Source: Campylorhamphus procurvoides
Lineage: Eukaryota > Chordata > Aves > Passeriformes > Dendrocolaptidae
DNA length: 64,000 nucleotides
Reading direction: 5' to 3'
Assembly: GCA_013396655.1 (NCBI GenBank)
Contig: WBMV01005055.1
Span: 859,235-923,234 of the forward strand
The position numbers and the translations under genes are program-made. Position 1 is the first letter of the stretch. Each line of letters begins with the position of its first letter. This document shows positions 25,851 to 38,310 of this stretch, piece by piece. The notes beneath the pieces were generated by a model. The model saw only the letters and a list, made by a program, of their open reading frames with translations, searched no databases and was not told the origin of the DNA.

Positions 25851-28800
25851 TAGCACGTATGGGACCTAGTATCTCACATTTAACTTAAACCTGAGGCATC
25901 TGAGAGAGTATGACCACCTTGGACTATATTGTTCCTGGGAAAACAGTGGAGAATCAAGTGCAGGTGAAGTCCTGAAATTAAGAGAAGGAAGCCACCCTAC
26001 CCCAAATGTCAAACAAAACCTTTCTAGTTACAGTGAAATTCCTCCTCTTCCTCATTTTAAATGTGTAGATGCATCAAAAATGTCTGGATCTAACCAGCAC
26101 ACCCTCACCAAGAAATGCCTACAGCCTGCTTAGTTCTTTCTGGTCTGCCTGCAAATCAGTTTATCTGGCCATCTGTCCTGGTGCTGAGAAGGATTGGTTG
26201 GGTGCAATAGGATAGGAAAACCACTACAGAAAAACCTTAAATAAGAACATGATCAAGCCCCTCTAAACAGCCCTAGGCCTCTTCTTTTTGCCCAGTAGGT
26301 GCTTTCAGAGCCTGAACTCCTGGTCCATGTTGGGACTGATCCTGTCTGTGGTCAAGTGGGCTTCTGTGCAGCCCATACAGGACACAGCACAGTGTGCAGC
26401 TGGTGAGGGTGGCCCTGCAGACCTGCATTAGGGATGAGCAACAGGGGTTCCTCCAACCCTCCAGCATTAGTCATCACCCCCAAAGGGTGTCTCTGGGGGC
26501 CCAGGCTGGAGGGGTGACCAGGGCCTGACTAACCCTACTGCAGGAAACACCCTGCCCTCCTTTTCAGGAGCCCTGGGAGGGCCCAGAGGTGGTGGCAGAT
26601 TTGAGCCATGCAGCAACATAATGTCATGCTATTTTTGTAGTCGTAACCCAGCAACTGTCCCTCTATGACATAATGTGTTGATTTGGATAAAGACAAAGAG
26701 GAACTGGGATTTGTTTTACCATGTGGGTGGCATCTTAACCACAGTGAAGGTTAACATGAAACTCTCCTTCTCAGCCACAAGGGCCATTTTAGGTAGGTGG
26801 GCATTTGTTTTGCGGGATGCCTGTGTCACCAGTGTGCTCCTTGGTATGTCAGGGGCCAACAGGGGTTTTGCTGCTGCCCTCTGAGACATGGCCTGGAAGC
26901 CTGTGCCAACCTGCACTGCCCAGCTGAGGGACAGGGCCCAGGAGCGTGGGGCATAGTGGTGTCTCAGAAGAATGTATCTTGAAGTCTTGAATGAAGTGTT
27001 TTGCAGAGTTGTTCCCATAGTATTGGTCCTCTGGAGCAACATCATTGATGCCCTTTACCTAGATGGTATTTTCTTATGTAATGTGTTAAGAACCCACATC
27101 CACACTCTGACATTTTTGTCATTATGTAGATAGGCACTAACTTTATTTTCCTGTATATGGCTAAAAAATAGAGGATGAATTCCTGGGACTATTACCTAAC
27201 ACAGGTAACGCAGGATTTGCCACTAAATTCCCTTGGTAGGATGGATTACAGAATATGCACACATTTTTATTTTAAATTTTTGATGCTCAAAATGCCTTTG
27301 TAGTTTTGAGAAAGGTCTTCTAAATGCCACTGACTGTTGCAACATAATTTCCTCATCACTGCATGTATTGTGGCTTAGTCTGGGTTTGTCTCTCTTATCC
27401 TCTCCCAATATTACTGCGTAATTCTCCATTTATACTCGTAAATAGAAAGATTTTTAAAAGCAACTTCTTTATCTTGCATGTTCAGAAATAAAACCTATAT
27501 TTTATCCCTTCTGCTATTTTCTGCTGTTTATTTCCACTGGCTTGTTCCTTCCGCATGCTGCCTCATTCTGGTGGCCTGTTCTGGGTTCTGTTTAAGAGCT
27601 GTTGAGGCCATTGAGGCATGGTCAAAACCAGACTCAGTGAAACAGTGTCCCAGACTGTGAGTATCCTACCTTCATTTGGCTGAAATTTGCTGTGAATTGC
27701 CAGGTCTTTCCTGTTTACTCTATATCCTATTGTTAAGATAGTTTTTGGCTTGACTTTGAATTTCTGAGTAGGTAGAAAACTCCTGGAGCACAGAAACAAG
27801 GGTTCAGACAACTTGCCTAAACATTTTAGTTTTTGGTAAGTGGTATCCCTAGATCAGAACAAGCATCTTCACAAAGAACCAATTGTAGAGAAACAATTAG
27901 GCAAAATCCAGAGTTTGACTGCTATCACTGACAGGACTGGTATTTTTTCTTGCCCAAAGATTTCTCTCTGACTCATTTGATGACTGCCTTTTTTTCCCTG
28001 AAATTAATGCTCTCTAGTTTAATGCCTTCTAGTATATGGTTTGTATGATGATTTTGGATTTGTCAGGCATTCCTGCTGAAGCTAACAATGTTAAATATAA
28101 TGTATCAGCTGTGCATATGTTCCTTTTAGATTCATAAATTTTGATGCTTACACCTTTTGATGGAGACCATTCATACCACCTTTGAATGTGAACCACAGAC
28201 TGACTATGTTTAGTTAGGGAACCTAGGGGGCCATTTGTATTTCTTATCTGGGTTGGCAGCCCAAGCCACAACCTGACTGCATCGTGGGTAACACTTGATG
28301 CAACAGGATCTCGCCATAGCCTTCTCTGCATGGCAAGAAACCCTAGGAATGTGTCCCAGGTAGGAGCTGTGGCACACAGGAGAGATGGGCAAACAAGCTG
28401 CAGAAGAGTGTGAAAAGTCCAAGCCAGGGCAAGGGTACAGCCTTGGCTCTCAGTTGCCGTTTCTGAACTTCGGGGATTTTACACAGTTGTAACAAAACAC
28501 AGAGAATCATAAACTGTATCATAAAGCATAAACATTTAGCAATGAGGAGGAAAATGAAAATAACTGCTAATAGATTCATTTAAAACATCCATTTAGAGTA
28601 AATATTTTTATTGTTTATTTTTAATGCTTTGAGGAGACAGTGCTTCATCAAAGGATCTCAATGAACTATGCATGACTATTTCAAGAGGAAGCTATTTTTT
28701 ACAGATTACATTAATGCCCATAGGTACAGTCTAGTGCCTTCAATGTATATGAAACAGCCGAGAAACCTGACTTTAAATAAGCAAACCGTTGATAACCAGG

Positions 28801-31800
28801 TTTCAATTTTATTCATAACGTGACCATATAAGACTTTTTCTCTCAGTCATGTTAGAAAACCCATTTCTTAACCCATTCTCAATGAACAAAGTTTTGTCTC
28901 CAACATTAACAGAGATGATTGGGCCAATTTTTTTTTCTTAAAAGTATTCAGGAGTCAAGGATGCAACTTCTCTTTATAGAAAAGAAGTCATCAAGAGAAT
29001 TTCATGTACTACCTGTCTTGCCAAGTAGTAGTGTGTTCTTTGCTTTTGACTTTCCCACTTTTGGGGAATGTGGGAAATCATAAGATATTGCATATTTTAC
29101 TCTTTAAAAGACAGTTTTGTGAGATTTTATGTGGCTTTTCCTTCAGGAAATCCTGACAATAGAGCAGCAGTGTAAGCTCTCCTGAGCAATATGTAAAATG
29201 ATTGAAAATTCACTTCAGAATATCTGTCTGATTTTACTGTGTTGAGCTCATAGTAGTTCACCTAGCTCAGAGGTACTTCTCCCTGCCTGTATCTACATGC
29301 TATCTTTAATCTCTCTCTGACTGACAATTGCATCAAAGAGCATATTTATTCATATGTAGAGGTCTCTATATTTAAAATATGCATCTCCTGCTTGAGCTCT
29401 GATTTTGTACTACTACTGGAATAGCACTAAAGGGAGAGCCCCAACCATGGAATCAGTGTAACATGAATGTACGGTCAGTAACAGGAATTTGGCTTATCAG
29501 TCTGTCTTCACGTGAAAGTCAGGAAATGACTGCCACAGTTCTGTTTTTGAAGGCAGTAGAGGTTTAATGAAAATAGCTCAAATTAGTACCATCTACATCT
29601 GAATCAGAAAACAGCCCAAACTCAAACCACCTGAATCTGAACTGGAATCTGTAGTCATGTAGCAGGCTCAATTTTTTCCTAATGGAGTCTGCTACTTGAA
29701 AATATTTTGTATATATTTGATTTTTTTCTGCTTTTAGATAATCTGTAGGAAGATGTGCCAGCACTAAGCTGTGGTGGTGAAGTGTGGAGGGGAAACAGGG
29801 TTAGCAGTAGACTGTCACATGCTGTCTGTGAGGGTTTTGTGCTTGATCATATGGATCTGGATGCAAATTTGTGGTACTTTATACCAGGCCAAAAAAGCAC
29901 TCAAACTCTTTTGTTTAAAACTATGTCAATTTTGATATTGTTCTTTTTCCCCCTTAATGTCTATTTTAATTGATACACTGTCTGCTTACAATTCAGTGTC
30001 CCATAGATGTATTTGGAAACTATGAGTTTATGGAACATGATTTCTCATAATATTCTCTATATTCACTACTTACTGATTGCTACAAACAGGTGAAACAGTG
30101 CTGCTTCTTGTTTAAAATAATACATCTCTGTTTTTTCCAACTGATCTATTTCAATGGATTTTTTTCTTTATCAGGATGCATATAAACTATTTTAAATTAC
30201 AGAACAATACTTGTATGAGGAAAGGTACATGTGGGCATTCTGTGTCTTAGCAGATGAGAGGAAGGTATGTTTCTTTCCCAAGAATATTTAAATAATACTG
30301 TTTTTCACAAGTTTTAGTCTCTTCACTGTGGGTCAAATGGCTCAATGCCACAGCCTTGGCTTTGGAAGACTCCTATCCACTGCCCTAGAAATCTTAAAAC
30401 TTTTATCTTTTATCACTTTGTATAATAAATGGCATATTCAAAGTTCTTCATCTAGTAATAGCAGAAGGAGATTCATTTGAAAATGCAACTCTAAATTTAA
30501 TTGAATGGGATTTGGGCTGGTCATTAGGCTCACTGGGGGGAACAGGTCATATATGTAGGTGTGTACTGCAGGGTAGGCAAAGCTGTCAAAACAGTAAATT
30601 TAGTAGGATTTTCTCATGAAGAGTCTTCTGAGCAAACACATTTTAGCACCTGCTGAGAAAATGTGTTTTATTTCTCTGGGGATTGTGTAAAAAGATGCAC
30701 TTCTGCTTTTCAGTTTTGCTGTCATCTGTTCCACATGTGCATACAGAAACACAAAACTTGCTCCTACAGACACACTAATGGTTTAATGTTAAACTCAAAG
30801 CGTTTGAGATCAGATTGTCTCAGAGGTAGTGACCTGTGTTGGAGCCAGCTGACACCTACAGTGACTCTTAGAAATGGTGCTGCTGTTTTTGCTGCAAATC
30901 TGATCCCCTTCCATAGTCAAGCGTGACTGCAATGGAGATACTCCTGCCTGGCCAGCTTAATCTTGCTCTGACCCTAAACATGCTGGGGGAGCGTAGTGGC
31001 ACAGGCTTCTGTGAAGACTGGCAAGCCATGCTTGTTTCTGACTTTTCCCCAGAGCCTGTATACCCTGCTTTCCTTCCTCCTCACCTCTTGTTGCAACAGG
31101 ATTGCATCGGACAAGTTTGCTCTCCTGTCTGTCCTCCTGTTTAGGGTGTGGATTTACCCTGAAGGGTACCCAGGAGGCCTTCGTGGGAATGCTTAGGAGA
31201 TTGGGTTATTGGGCCCTGGTGCTGGGAATGGCACTTGCATAGGGCAGAGGAGGATCAGGTAGAAGGTGTGGTTTGTGTCCTTCCTTTCAGCATGTGCCTT
31301 CTGAGCATCAGTCAGCATTCAGGCATGGTTAGTGAATGGTCTAAATATGTTTGTGTCCCTGCTGACAAAACTGCTCACACAGACAAAAGGTTTCACAAAA
31401 AAAAGAAAGAGATGTCTTGAAATAAGATTATTTTTGTATAGACTTGTTACACATATGATGATGCCTTCAGTTCCTGGAAGATTCTGAAAAAAACAATACT
31501 TTTTAAAACACTTCTTTCCTGTACTGGCCTGTGATACATACAGCCAAGGGAAGAGGTTTGTGCGTGTATTCTCTGACACAGTTTGATAATCTGCAGTGCT
31601 TCATTGACCATAATTGTGCTGTCTGAGCATTTTCTTATTCCTGCTTGAGAACAGGAAAACTAGTTTTGTCTGTAGTCTTTTCTACTTCCATGTGTTTCCA
31701 TCTTCTTAAGACTGCCCTCTCCTGTTTCTTGGATAACTGGAATTGCCTAACACTGCGTTTGGGAGCAGAGATGTCACCAAACAGAGGAAGCTTCAAAAGC

Positions 31801-34800
31801 CCTTCTCACCCAAAAGTATAGTGGATTTGAAATACCACCTTCCAAAAAAGACAGTGAAATAATCAAGGAGATGGGGGATTTTCTCAAGAAAGGAGTCATT
31901 CTTATTAATTAAAAAGTATCAAACTACTATTTAAAATAATAACAAGAGAAGATTTTATGACCAGAGATAAAGAGTTTCATGGCATACTCTTTTCTGTGGA
32001 GAATAGTCACTCAGACTTGTAACTATAGCCATGACATTTTTTTGTTGTCTAAGACTGCAAATTTTGTGAATTATTGCTAAGGATACGCTTACACAGTTGG
32101 AACCTTTAACTGCATGAAGACCACAAAACTGTAGCAGATGAATAGGAGTGGCACACTATATCAAAGAGGGTTATTTTTTAATATATCCTAATTTGTAGCA
32201 TTTATTGCTGCTGTACAGCATTTAAAAAGGTTACGTCATAAGTTTGTGGTCATATGAGCCTGCATCTTTCTATTCCCAGAGTATATTGGGAGAAAAAAAA
32301 TCTACATTTAGAATCAAACACTAGATTTCAGAATAATGTTTCTATTCTTTTTTCATTTCTTTGGTTTTGTTGTTGTTACCATCCCTTTAAATTTAAAAAT
32401 ATAAAGGGAATTCAGACAGAAGTGAAAGCAGAAAGAAAATCTGATAGAAGTCTACATGTACATATATGTAAATTTGAATATCCATTATACCACATTGTAT
32501 GTTATAAATCAGTATCCCTTTTCTTTTTATATTCTTCTAATAGAGAACAAGAAGGTCATTGCATTGAGGAAATTACAAGCTAAAATATTTTGTGATTAAA
32601 AAATTTTCTGACTGTTAGTTTAGAAATCATATACATGAATGATAGCTGTACAAGATATTTAATTTCTAGTCATGAGTGGATTTTACCAACAGCTGTAGCA
32701 TGGACTTGTGTACTTGAACCTTTCTCTGTTCTGTAGATATCTGCCTGTGGTTATGTCATACACTTGAAAGAGTTCTGTTTGTTGTTGCCATAATGATGTT
32801 GAGTTAGGACAACGTTTATAAATAGACTGATGAGCAAAGACTAGATTGCTATGTATTATTCATAATTTGAAACTGTTGGCAAGGTAGATATTATTTGTAT
32901 AGCTTTTGATATAAAATGTTCATATTATTTAGCAAATAGGAAGATAACAGTGATAAAATAGAGTCTTCCAGGGAGAAGTTATTGGTTTTCCAGGTATCTT
33001 TTCCTTAAGGGTTGTTATTTCTTTCAAACTTAACCTTTCCTCAAGGTCAGTTAGCTTTCATTATTCTGTTCACAGGAGAATTTCTTCTTTTGTGAAAAAA
33101 ACTCAAAGTATGAGCTTCTAAAGAAATTATAAATTTCTATTATTAGTCTCATTCCTGGTGGAGCTGATACTACCAACACATTCCTGAATCAAAGTTCACA
33201 GGCTAGTTTCATTTGTTTCAGCATGGCCCACTGGGGTGTTAGAGCAGCTCAGTGAGTGATGTACTATTCACACACGTGTGTTGAGGCACCCACCCGTGCT
33301 CATTTGCTTGTTCTTTTCTTCCTTAGGTATCTGATTCACACTAATGTCACAAACGTAACCCAGAATTGCTTTACTTTAAGTAAGCCGAAACTCAAGAATG
33401 TCGGAGTAGAAAGAAATGCAATAAGAGAAAAACAACATCTTGAGCTTGGTTTAGAATGACTTCCAAGCCTGCCAGGGTGTCTGGTAGAGCTCTACCATGG
33501 GGCTGCATTTCAAACTGTTCTTCATGCATTAGTTGTGAATGAACAACACTTCAAATGCATTCAGAAAGTGGGGATTTCCCAGAAACTGTCATTCCATCCT
33601 GTGGACTCAGAAAGGTACATGATGTATACAGATGTGCTGGTTTTGTCTTAAGTTGGTTCTGGACCATTTACATCTTTAATCTTAAGGAATTTATTCCTAT
33701 TATTCATTGTGCTTAACAGATGATCTGATACTATATTCACCTTGATGATGATAGAATAATGTTGCTGGAAGGACATCCACCATCTGTAAGGGCTTTGGTC
33801 TATGATCTGCAATTAGCTACATTTGTTATTTTTGGTTGTTTCATTAGAGCTGCATTTTTTTCTATTTTTTTCCGTAAGGTAAAAACCAATAAAATACCAA
33901 TGTTTTGGAGGTATATTATACATGTTTAGTACTGCTTTAGGTTAAAAGCTGAAATTGTTGAAATTTTTGCTTATCTGTACTTTTCAATACGTCCCTGAAA
34001 AGGGATTGTCTAGCAGAGAATACCTGTAACACTATACATGTGAATCATACTTCTATTTCTTTAAAAAGAAAAAGTAATGATAGAAAATAATTGACTTTGA
34101 AATTTTTTTCAGGGTGTATTTAAATCTGTCTACTTGTGGACTATATGTGAACATTATTTGTATCATTAATATAAAAGGAATACAGCCGGGAGTTGCTGAC
34201 ATTTCAAGCAATACAAAGAATTCTTTTACTTCTGTGTTCTTGAAGTGTAATATCTATTCTTTAAAGCAACAGTATGGATATGTCTTATATTCCCATGTAT
34301 TTCTTCAGAATATTACTGCTTGAGCCAGAGAAATGAGAAGAGGAAGTCATATACTGACAAAAGTAATCAATTATATCAGCCAGATCAGTGACTTGTAGAA
34401 GGATCTGATCATGCTTATGAAATGTATGGTAAGGTAAATTAACTGAAATGGTAACATATTTTTAGGTTATCATCTGTATTCTGAGAGATTTGCAAAATAA
34501 TAAAAAGCCATGAAACTGAGAAGTGAGGAACTAAATAGGAGAAATGACAGAGCTGTGGTAGCAGGTGTCTGGGGAAACTGAAGTGCCAGAATTGTGAAGA
34601 TGAAACTGAGACTTAATGCTCTCTCAAGGATATCATTGGATATTACCTAAAGTGTGCAATGGCAGTAGTTGGTGGAGAATAGAAAATAGGAAAGCTAGTA
34701 TAAGAACTATAAAATATCTTTTTTTCTTTCGCCTCTCAGAACTCTTGGCTATTAGGAACAGAAGGAGATTTTTAGGGTTTTAAAAATCAGGCATGGCCTG

Positions 34801-34860
34801 TGGAAGAATAAAATGAAATATTTTTAAATACATATTAGGTAATACTATTCCATTATAATT
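25851..34860. other. Intergenic; no gene recognised
   Basis: AT-rich sequence with scattered GC-richer patches (about 26280-26640, 26800-26960 and 30900-31200). Open frames in the patches (for example 30923-31144 plus, 26716-27045 minus) lack recognisable domains and plausible splice architecture. No DNTT exon motif, tRNA or CR1 block was seen. Confidence 0.55.
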
Positions 34861-34883
34861 TTTAGCAGCGGTCTCAGTCCAGA

Positions 34884-36000
34884 CTAAGATGGCTTTGGGC
34901 AGGGAGACTGACTTGCCTCCCTACTCTGGATAATGTCCTTCCATCTCTCTCTCCTCCAGGAGGTGGCTAAAATAATCTGAGAGGTGCGGTCTGAGTAGTT
35001 CAAAACTGTAGCATCCTGCAGGGAAGCTGCTGTTAGTGTGGCAAGAGACTGCTCATAGTCTGGCCTGAAAAAGTTCACCTCTTCAATAATTTGCACCATA
35101 TTTTACTGCTAATAATGATAAACAAACATCAAGATTGTAAAGTTAGAGTGTGTTTACACTGTGGGGCGCAGCATAGGGCCTGAGTGGTGACAAGTAAACA
35201 GTCTCTGGAACAAGAGGTAGCAGAGCTGTACTTTGAGACAAGACACTTCAGGTCGTGTGCAGCATCCAGTAGAGCAGCTTTCTTGCTTCTGGCTGCTGAG
35301 CAGCTCCTGTGCTTGATGATAGCTCCTCAGTTCCTGTACTGCACCCAGTGCAAGCACACAGGTGCTCTAAAGCACTGAAAATGAGGGAAAGCCAGCATGA
35401 AGGTTGCATATGACTCATGATTTCTTAATACATGCACTATGATGCTGTCTGTATTTAGGTGGTGGTTACAGGTATCCATCCAGGGAGGCTCTCTGATGCC
35501 CTGAATCATGACAAGTGTTAATACTATCTGCATGTGGTTACACACAAGTACTGTCATGTCAGTGTCAGTGGTGTTGCTGAAGTAGTTCTCCATTCCTCAC
35601 ATTGGTGCTGCTCTTGAAAAGGGCCTTTATAGGGAAGGTGCTACTAAAAAGGTATCTCTTTGCATGCTGAATGCAATTTCTGCATTTTTGGGGGGCAAAT
35701 ATTTGAAATATGTTGTTTTGGCAAATTTATTGATTCTGTGGGTTCCCCCTGTAGCTGTACAGGCTGCTGGGTTTCAGGTCTTGAGCTCTGTTGCACAAAG
35801 GGCTGTTGTGCTGCTCCTACCAAATGCACTTTGTCGTTTGCCAGGCCAGCTGTGCCAAGCAGCCTCTCCTGATGCTGTTTCGAGTGACTGGTTGCTACAG
35901 CCCCAACTGTCTGGCTTGCAGCTGTGCCAGGCCCTGCTGCTGCAGCCCCGTAACTTCTCCTTGCAGCTCATCTTGCAACTTCTCTACTTCGCTTGTCTAG
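34884..36000 (-). pseudogene. Broken coding-like region, family unknown
   Basis: Several consecutive minus-strand frames in a GC-richer block read like decayed coding sequence. Near 35900-36000 one frame gives EVEKLQDELQGEVTGLQQQ, a heptad-like Gln/Leu/Glu coiled coil, before a stop. A shifted frame at about 35644-35870 gives a Gln-rich stretch (AAQQPFVQQSSRPETQQPVQ). Further frames at 35327-35593, 35154-35357 and 34884-35099 continue on the same strand. There is no start, splice pattern, poly-A tail or recognisable domain. It could be a retropseudogene, a decayed DNA transposon accessory gene or GC-rich chance. The strand and limits are estimates. Confidence 0.3.
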
Positions 36001-36074
36001 CTGACCCCATCTTTAAACACTGCAGCTTTCATTGTTTAGTGTCTTATCTCAACATGTTCTTTTCTCATTTCTGA

Positions 36075-38217
36075 ACTGAAGAAAGTTTGAATGATAGGGT
36101 TTAATACTTTACTTCATTATCTTAGAAATACTGCATAGACCCAACACCACAGCACAAACATACAAACTAATGAATGAAGCTCCACATGCTTATACAAAAA
36201 CAAAAAGAGGGTGTGTTTCCACTCATTTTCACAGAAGCTAGTCTAAAGCAAGAGTAATGAAACATCTCTCTTGCAGAGAGCATAAATATATGTTGGTAAC
36301 ACACTGTAAATTGAATATTGTATTTCTTTCAAAAACTGAGAGGAATCCAGTTTGGACACTTGGAGTAAAATGAGTCAAGACATCTGTTCTGTTTTCTGCC
36401 CAGTGTGTACTTGAGCTGGGGCACATGTGGAATTCTGCTAAAATGAGATTATAAATTAATAGCCCTTCACACTTCATTGCTTGAATGAGCTAGAAGTTAT
36501 TTTCTTCTGGTTTTGAGTCCCAGGTGCAGCACATTCTGTCTACCAAATATGATTTTCTAAAAGGGAAGAAAAACCAGTGAATTGAAACTACTACAACCTC
36601 TTCTCTGTGGTCTGAGTACAGCCATGTAATAGGGAAAAGGAAAGCGTATCAACAGACAGCGTAGAGGAAAAGAATCCTGTCCAGACATACAATGTTGGTG
36701 AAGAACCAGTTTGTGATTTGGGCAACAGCTTCCACTTCTGGTCCTGCCTCTGGCTTTGTGTAGAAACATAAGCAGGTCATTTGGATACACCCTAAAAAGA
36801 TGACCCATTTCTTTGCTTTTTGGTACCCAAACTGATACCCTATTGCTAATTAGGCTGGTATAGAGTTCTGAAAAAGATAAATGTTTCTATTTTCACTAAA
36901 ACTTAGAGAACTGAAGTTGACTGTGACAGTCCCTCCAGCAGGACCAGCATAGGCTTTGTTCTCAGATACTGATCCACCCTTGCTCTTCCAAGAGGGTTCA
37001 TAGATAGCTAGTATTATTTAACACTAGTCTGTCACACTGTTATAAAAAAGTATCTGAGGTATATCTTGCTTAACATCTCTAAAAATGAGCGTATTTTTTC
37101 CAATATTAAGGAAACTCTTATGCTGTTACCTCTGCCCCACCCCCTCAAATGACATTCCATAGATGGCTGAGCATGGTAGGATACCATGAAAAGTGATCAG
37201 GCGAGGTTGACTAATTCTGTAATTTTCTAATGTATAAATGGTCTTGAACATGCTAAAGTTAATGTGTAATGGAAAATCATGAGGCTGAAGAAGAGGAGAT
37301 TCTGGAGAGGGTTCTAGGCTTGTACTGATCTATATGTTATATATACAGACATAAGTCAGCTAAGACAGCAACCTCTGTGCCTCTCTCTGTTTTCCTAACT
37401 GGGATAGGGAGAACAAAATGTACAAAGGAAGATACTCAGACAACTTGAAACTGGTTTCCATTGCAAGCATTAAGAGTGTTGAGAAGATTATTTGGGATTT
37501 TATCCAGCCTCTTCATACCCTATCAGTTCTTTGGTGACCTCCAGATAATATCAACTGGTATTTCATCTGTTTGAGAATAGGATTGTTCTCAGTAAGAAAC
37601 AACAACACTAATTGTTTCATTGGAGTTTCCAAATGCAATTTTCATGAATATGGAAAAAACCCCTTCAATCCTGACAATATATCTGTAACCTTGAGGCATT
37701 CCTCATAATTACAATAGTGACAATTCAGTCTAACAGTGGTATGTACATAAAGAAAACCTTCTGTTGTATATTCTTTCTGGTCAGCCCAGGGGCAGGAATG
37801 GAGTCCACAACCACAGAAAATAAAACATCACCAAGTTAGTTCCCTACGTAACCACACCTGCAATATTTCAGCATGGTAACATCTGAACTACCATCATTGC
37901 TATTTGAAAAGTAGTAAGATCCCAGCAAGTATCTGGATGTCAGGACTTGATCAGAGAACACAAACTTGTATATTTTGTGTATATTTTATATTTTCAACTT
38001 TTGAAAGAACTGTATTGCTACTATTTGTAGTATCTTTTTCGAAGACTACTGTTTTATTTACAGCCTCCAGTGACATCCAATGATTCTTGGTGTCTGTTTT
38101 CTCTCTATAAGTTCTGACAAATGTAGTTTCTAGCTACATCTTCACTTTTATAAGAAATACATGCTTGTAATCCATTATTTCCTCTTGGCTTTATTTAGTA
38201 GCTTTATACAATTGCAG
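36075..38217. other. Intergenic; nothing recognised
   Basis: AT-rich sequence without a recognisable exon, repeat family or RNA gene. Confidence 0.55.
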
Positions 38218-38310
38218 TTGAAGAAGTTGCTTGATGAGAAAGACCACTTAAAAAGTTGCATTAACTTAAAATATTGTTCATTTAAAATTTCAAGGGACGC
38301 TACAAGTCAG
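38218..38310 (+). other. Isolated exon-like block (93 bp)
   Basis: A pyrimidine-rich stretch ending in ATTGCAG precedes 38218, and CAG followed by a strong GTAAGA donor ends the block at 38310/38311. The 93 bp stay open as 31 codons, phase 0 at both ends, starting LKKLLDEKDHLKSC, which is amphipathic and coiled-coil-like. I cannot tie it to a gene, and no neighbouring exon was found in the same orientation. It could be a lncRNA exon, a decayed exon or chance; intergenic DNA of this length is expected to produce some such combinations. Confidence 0.25.
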
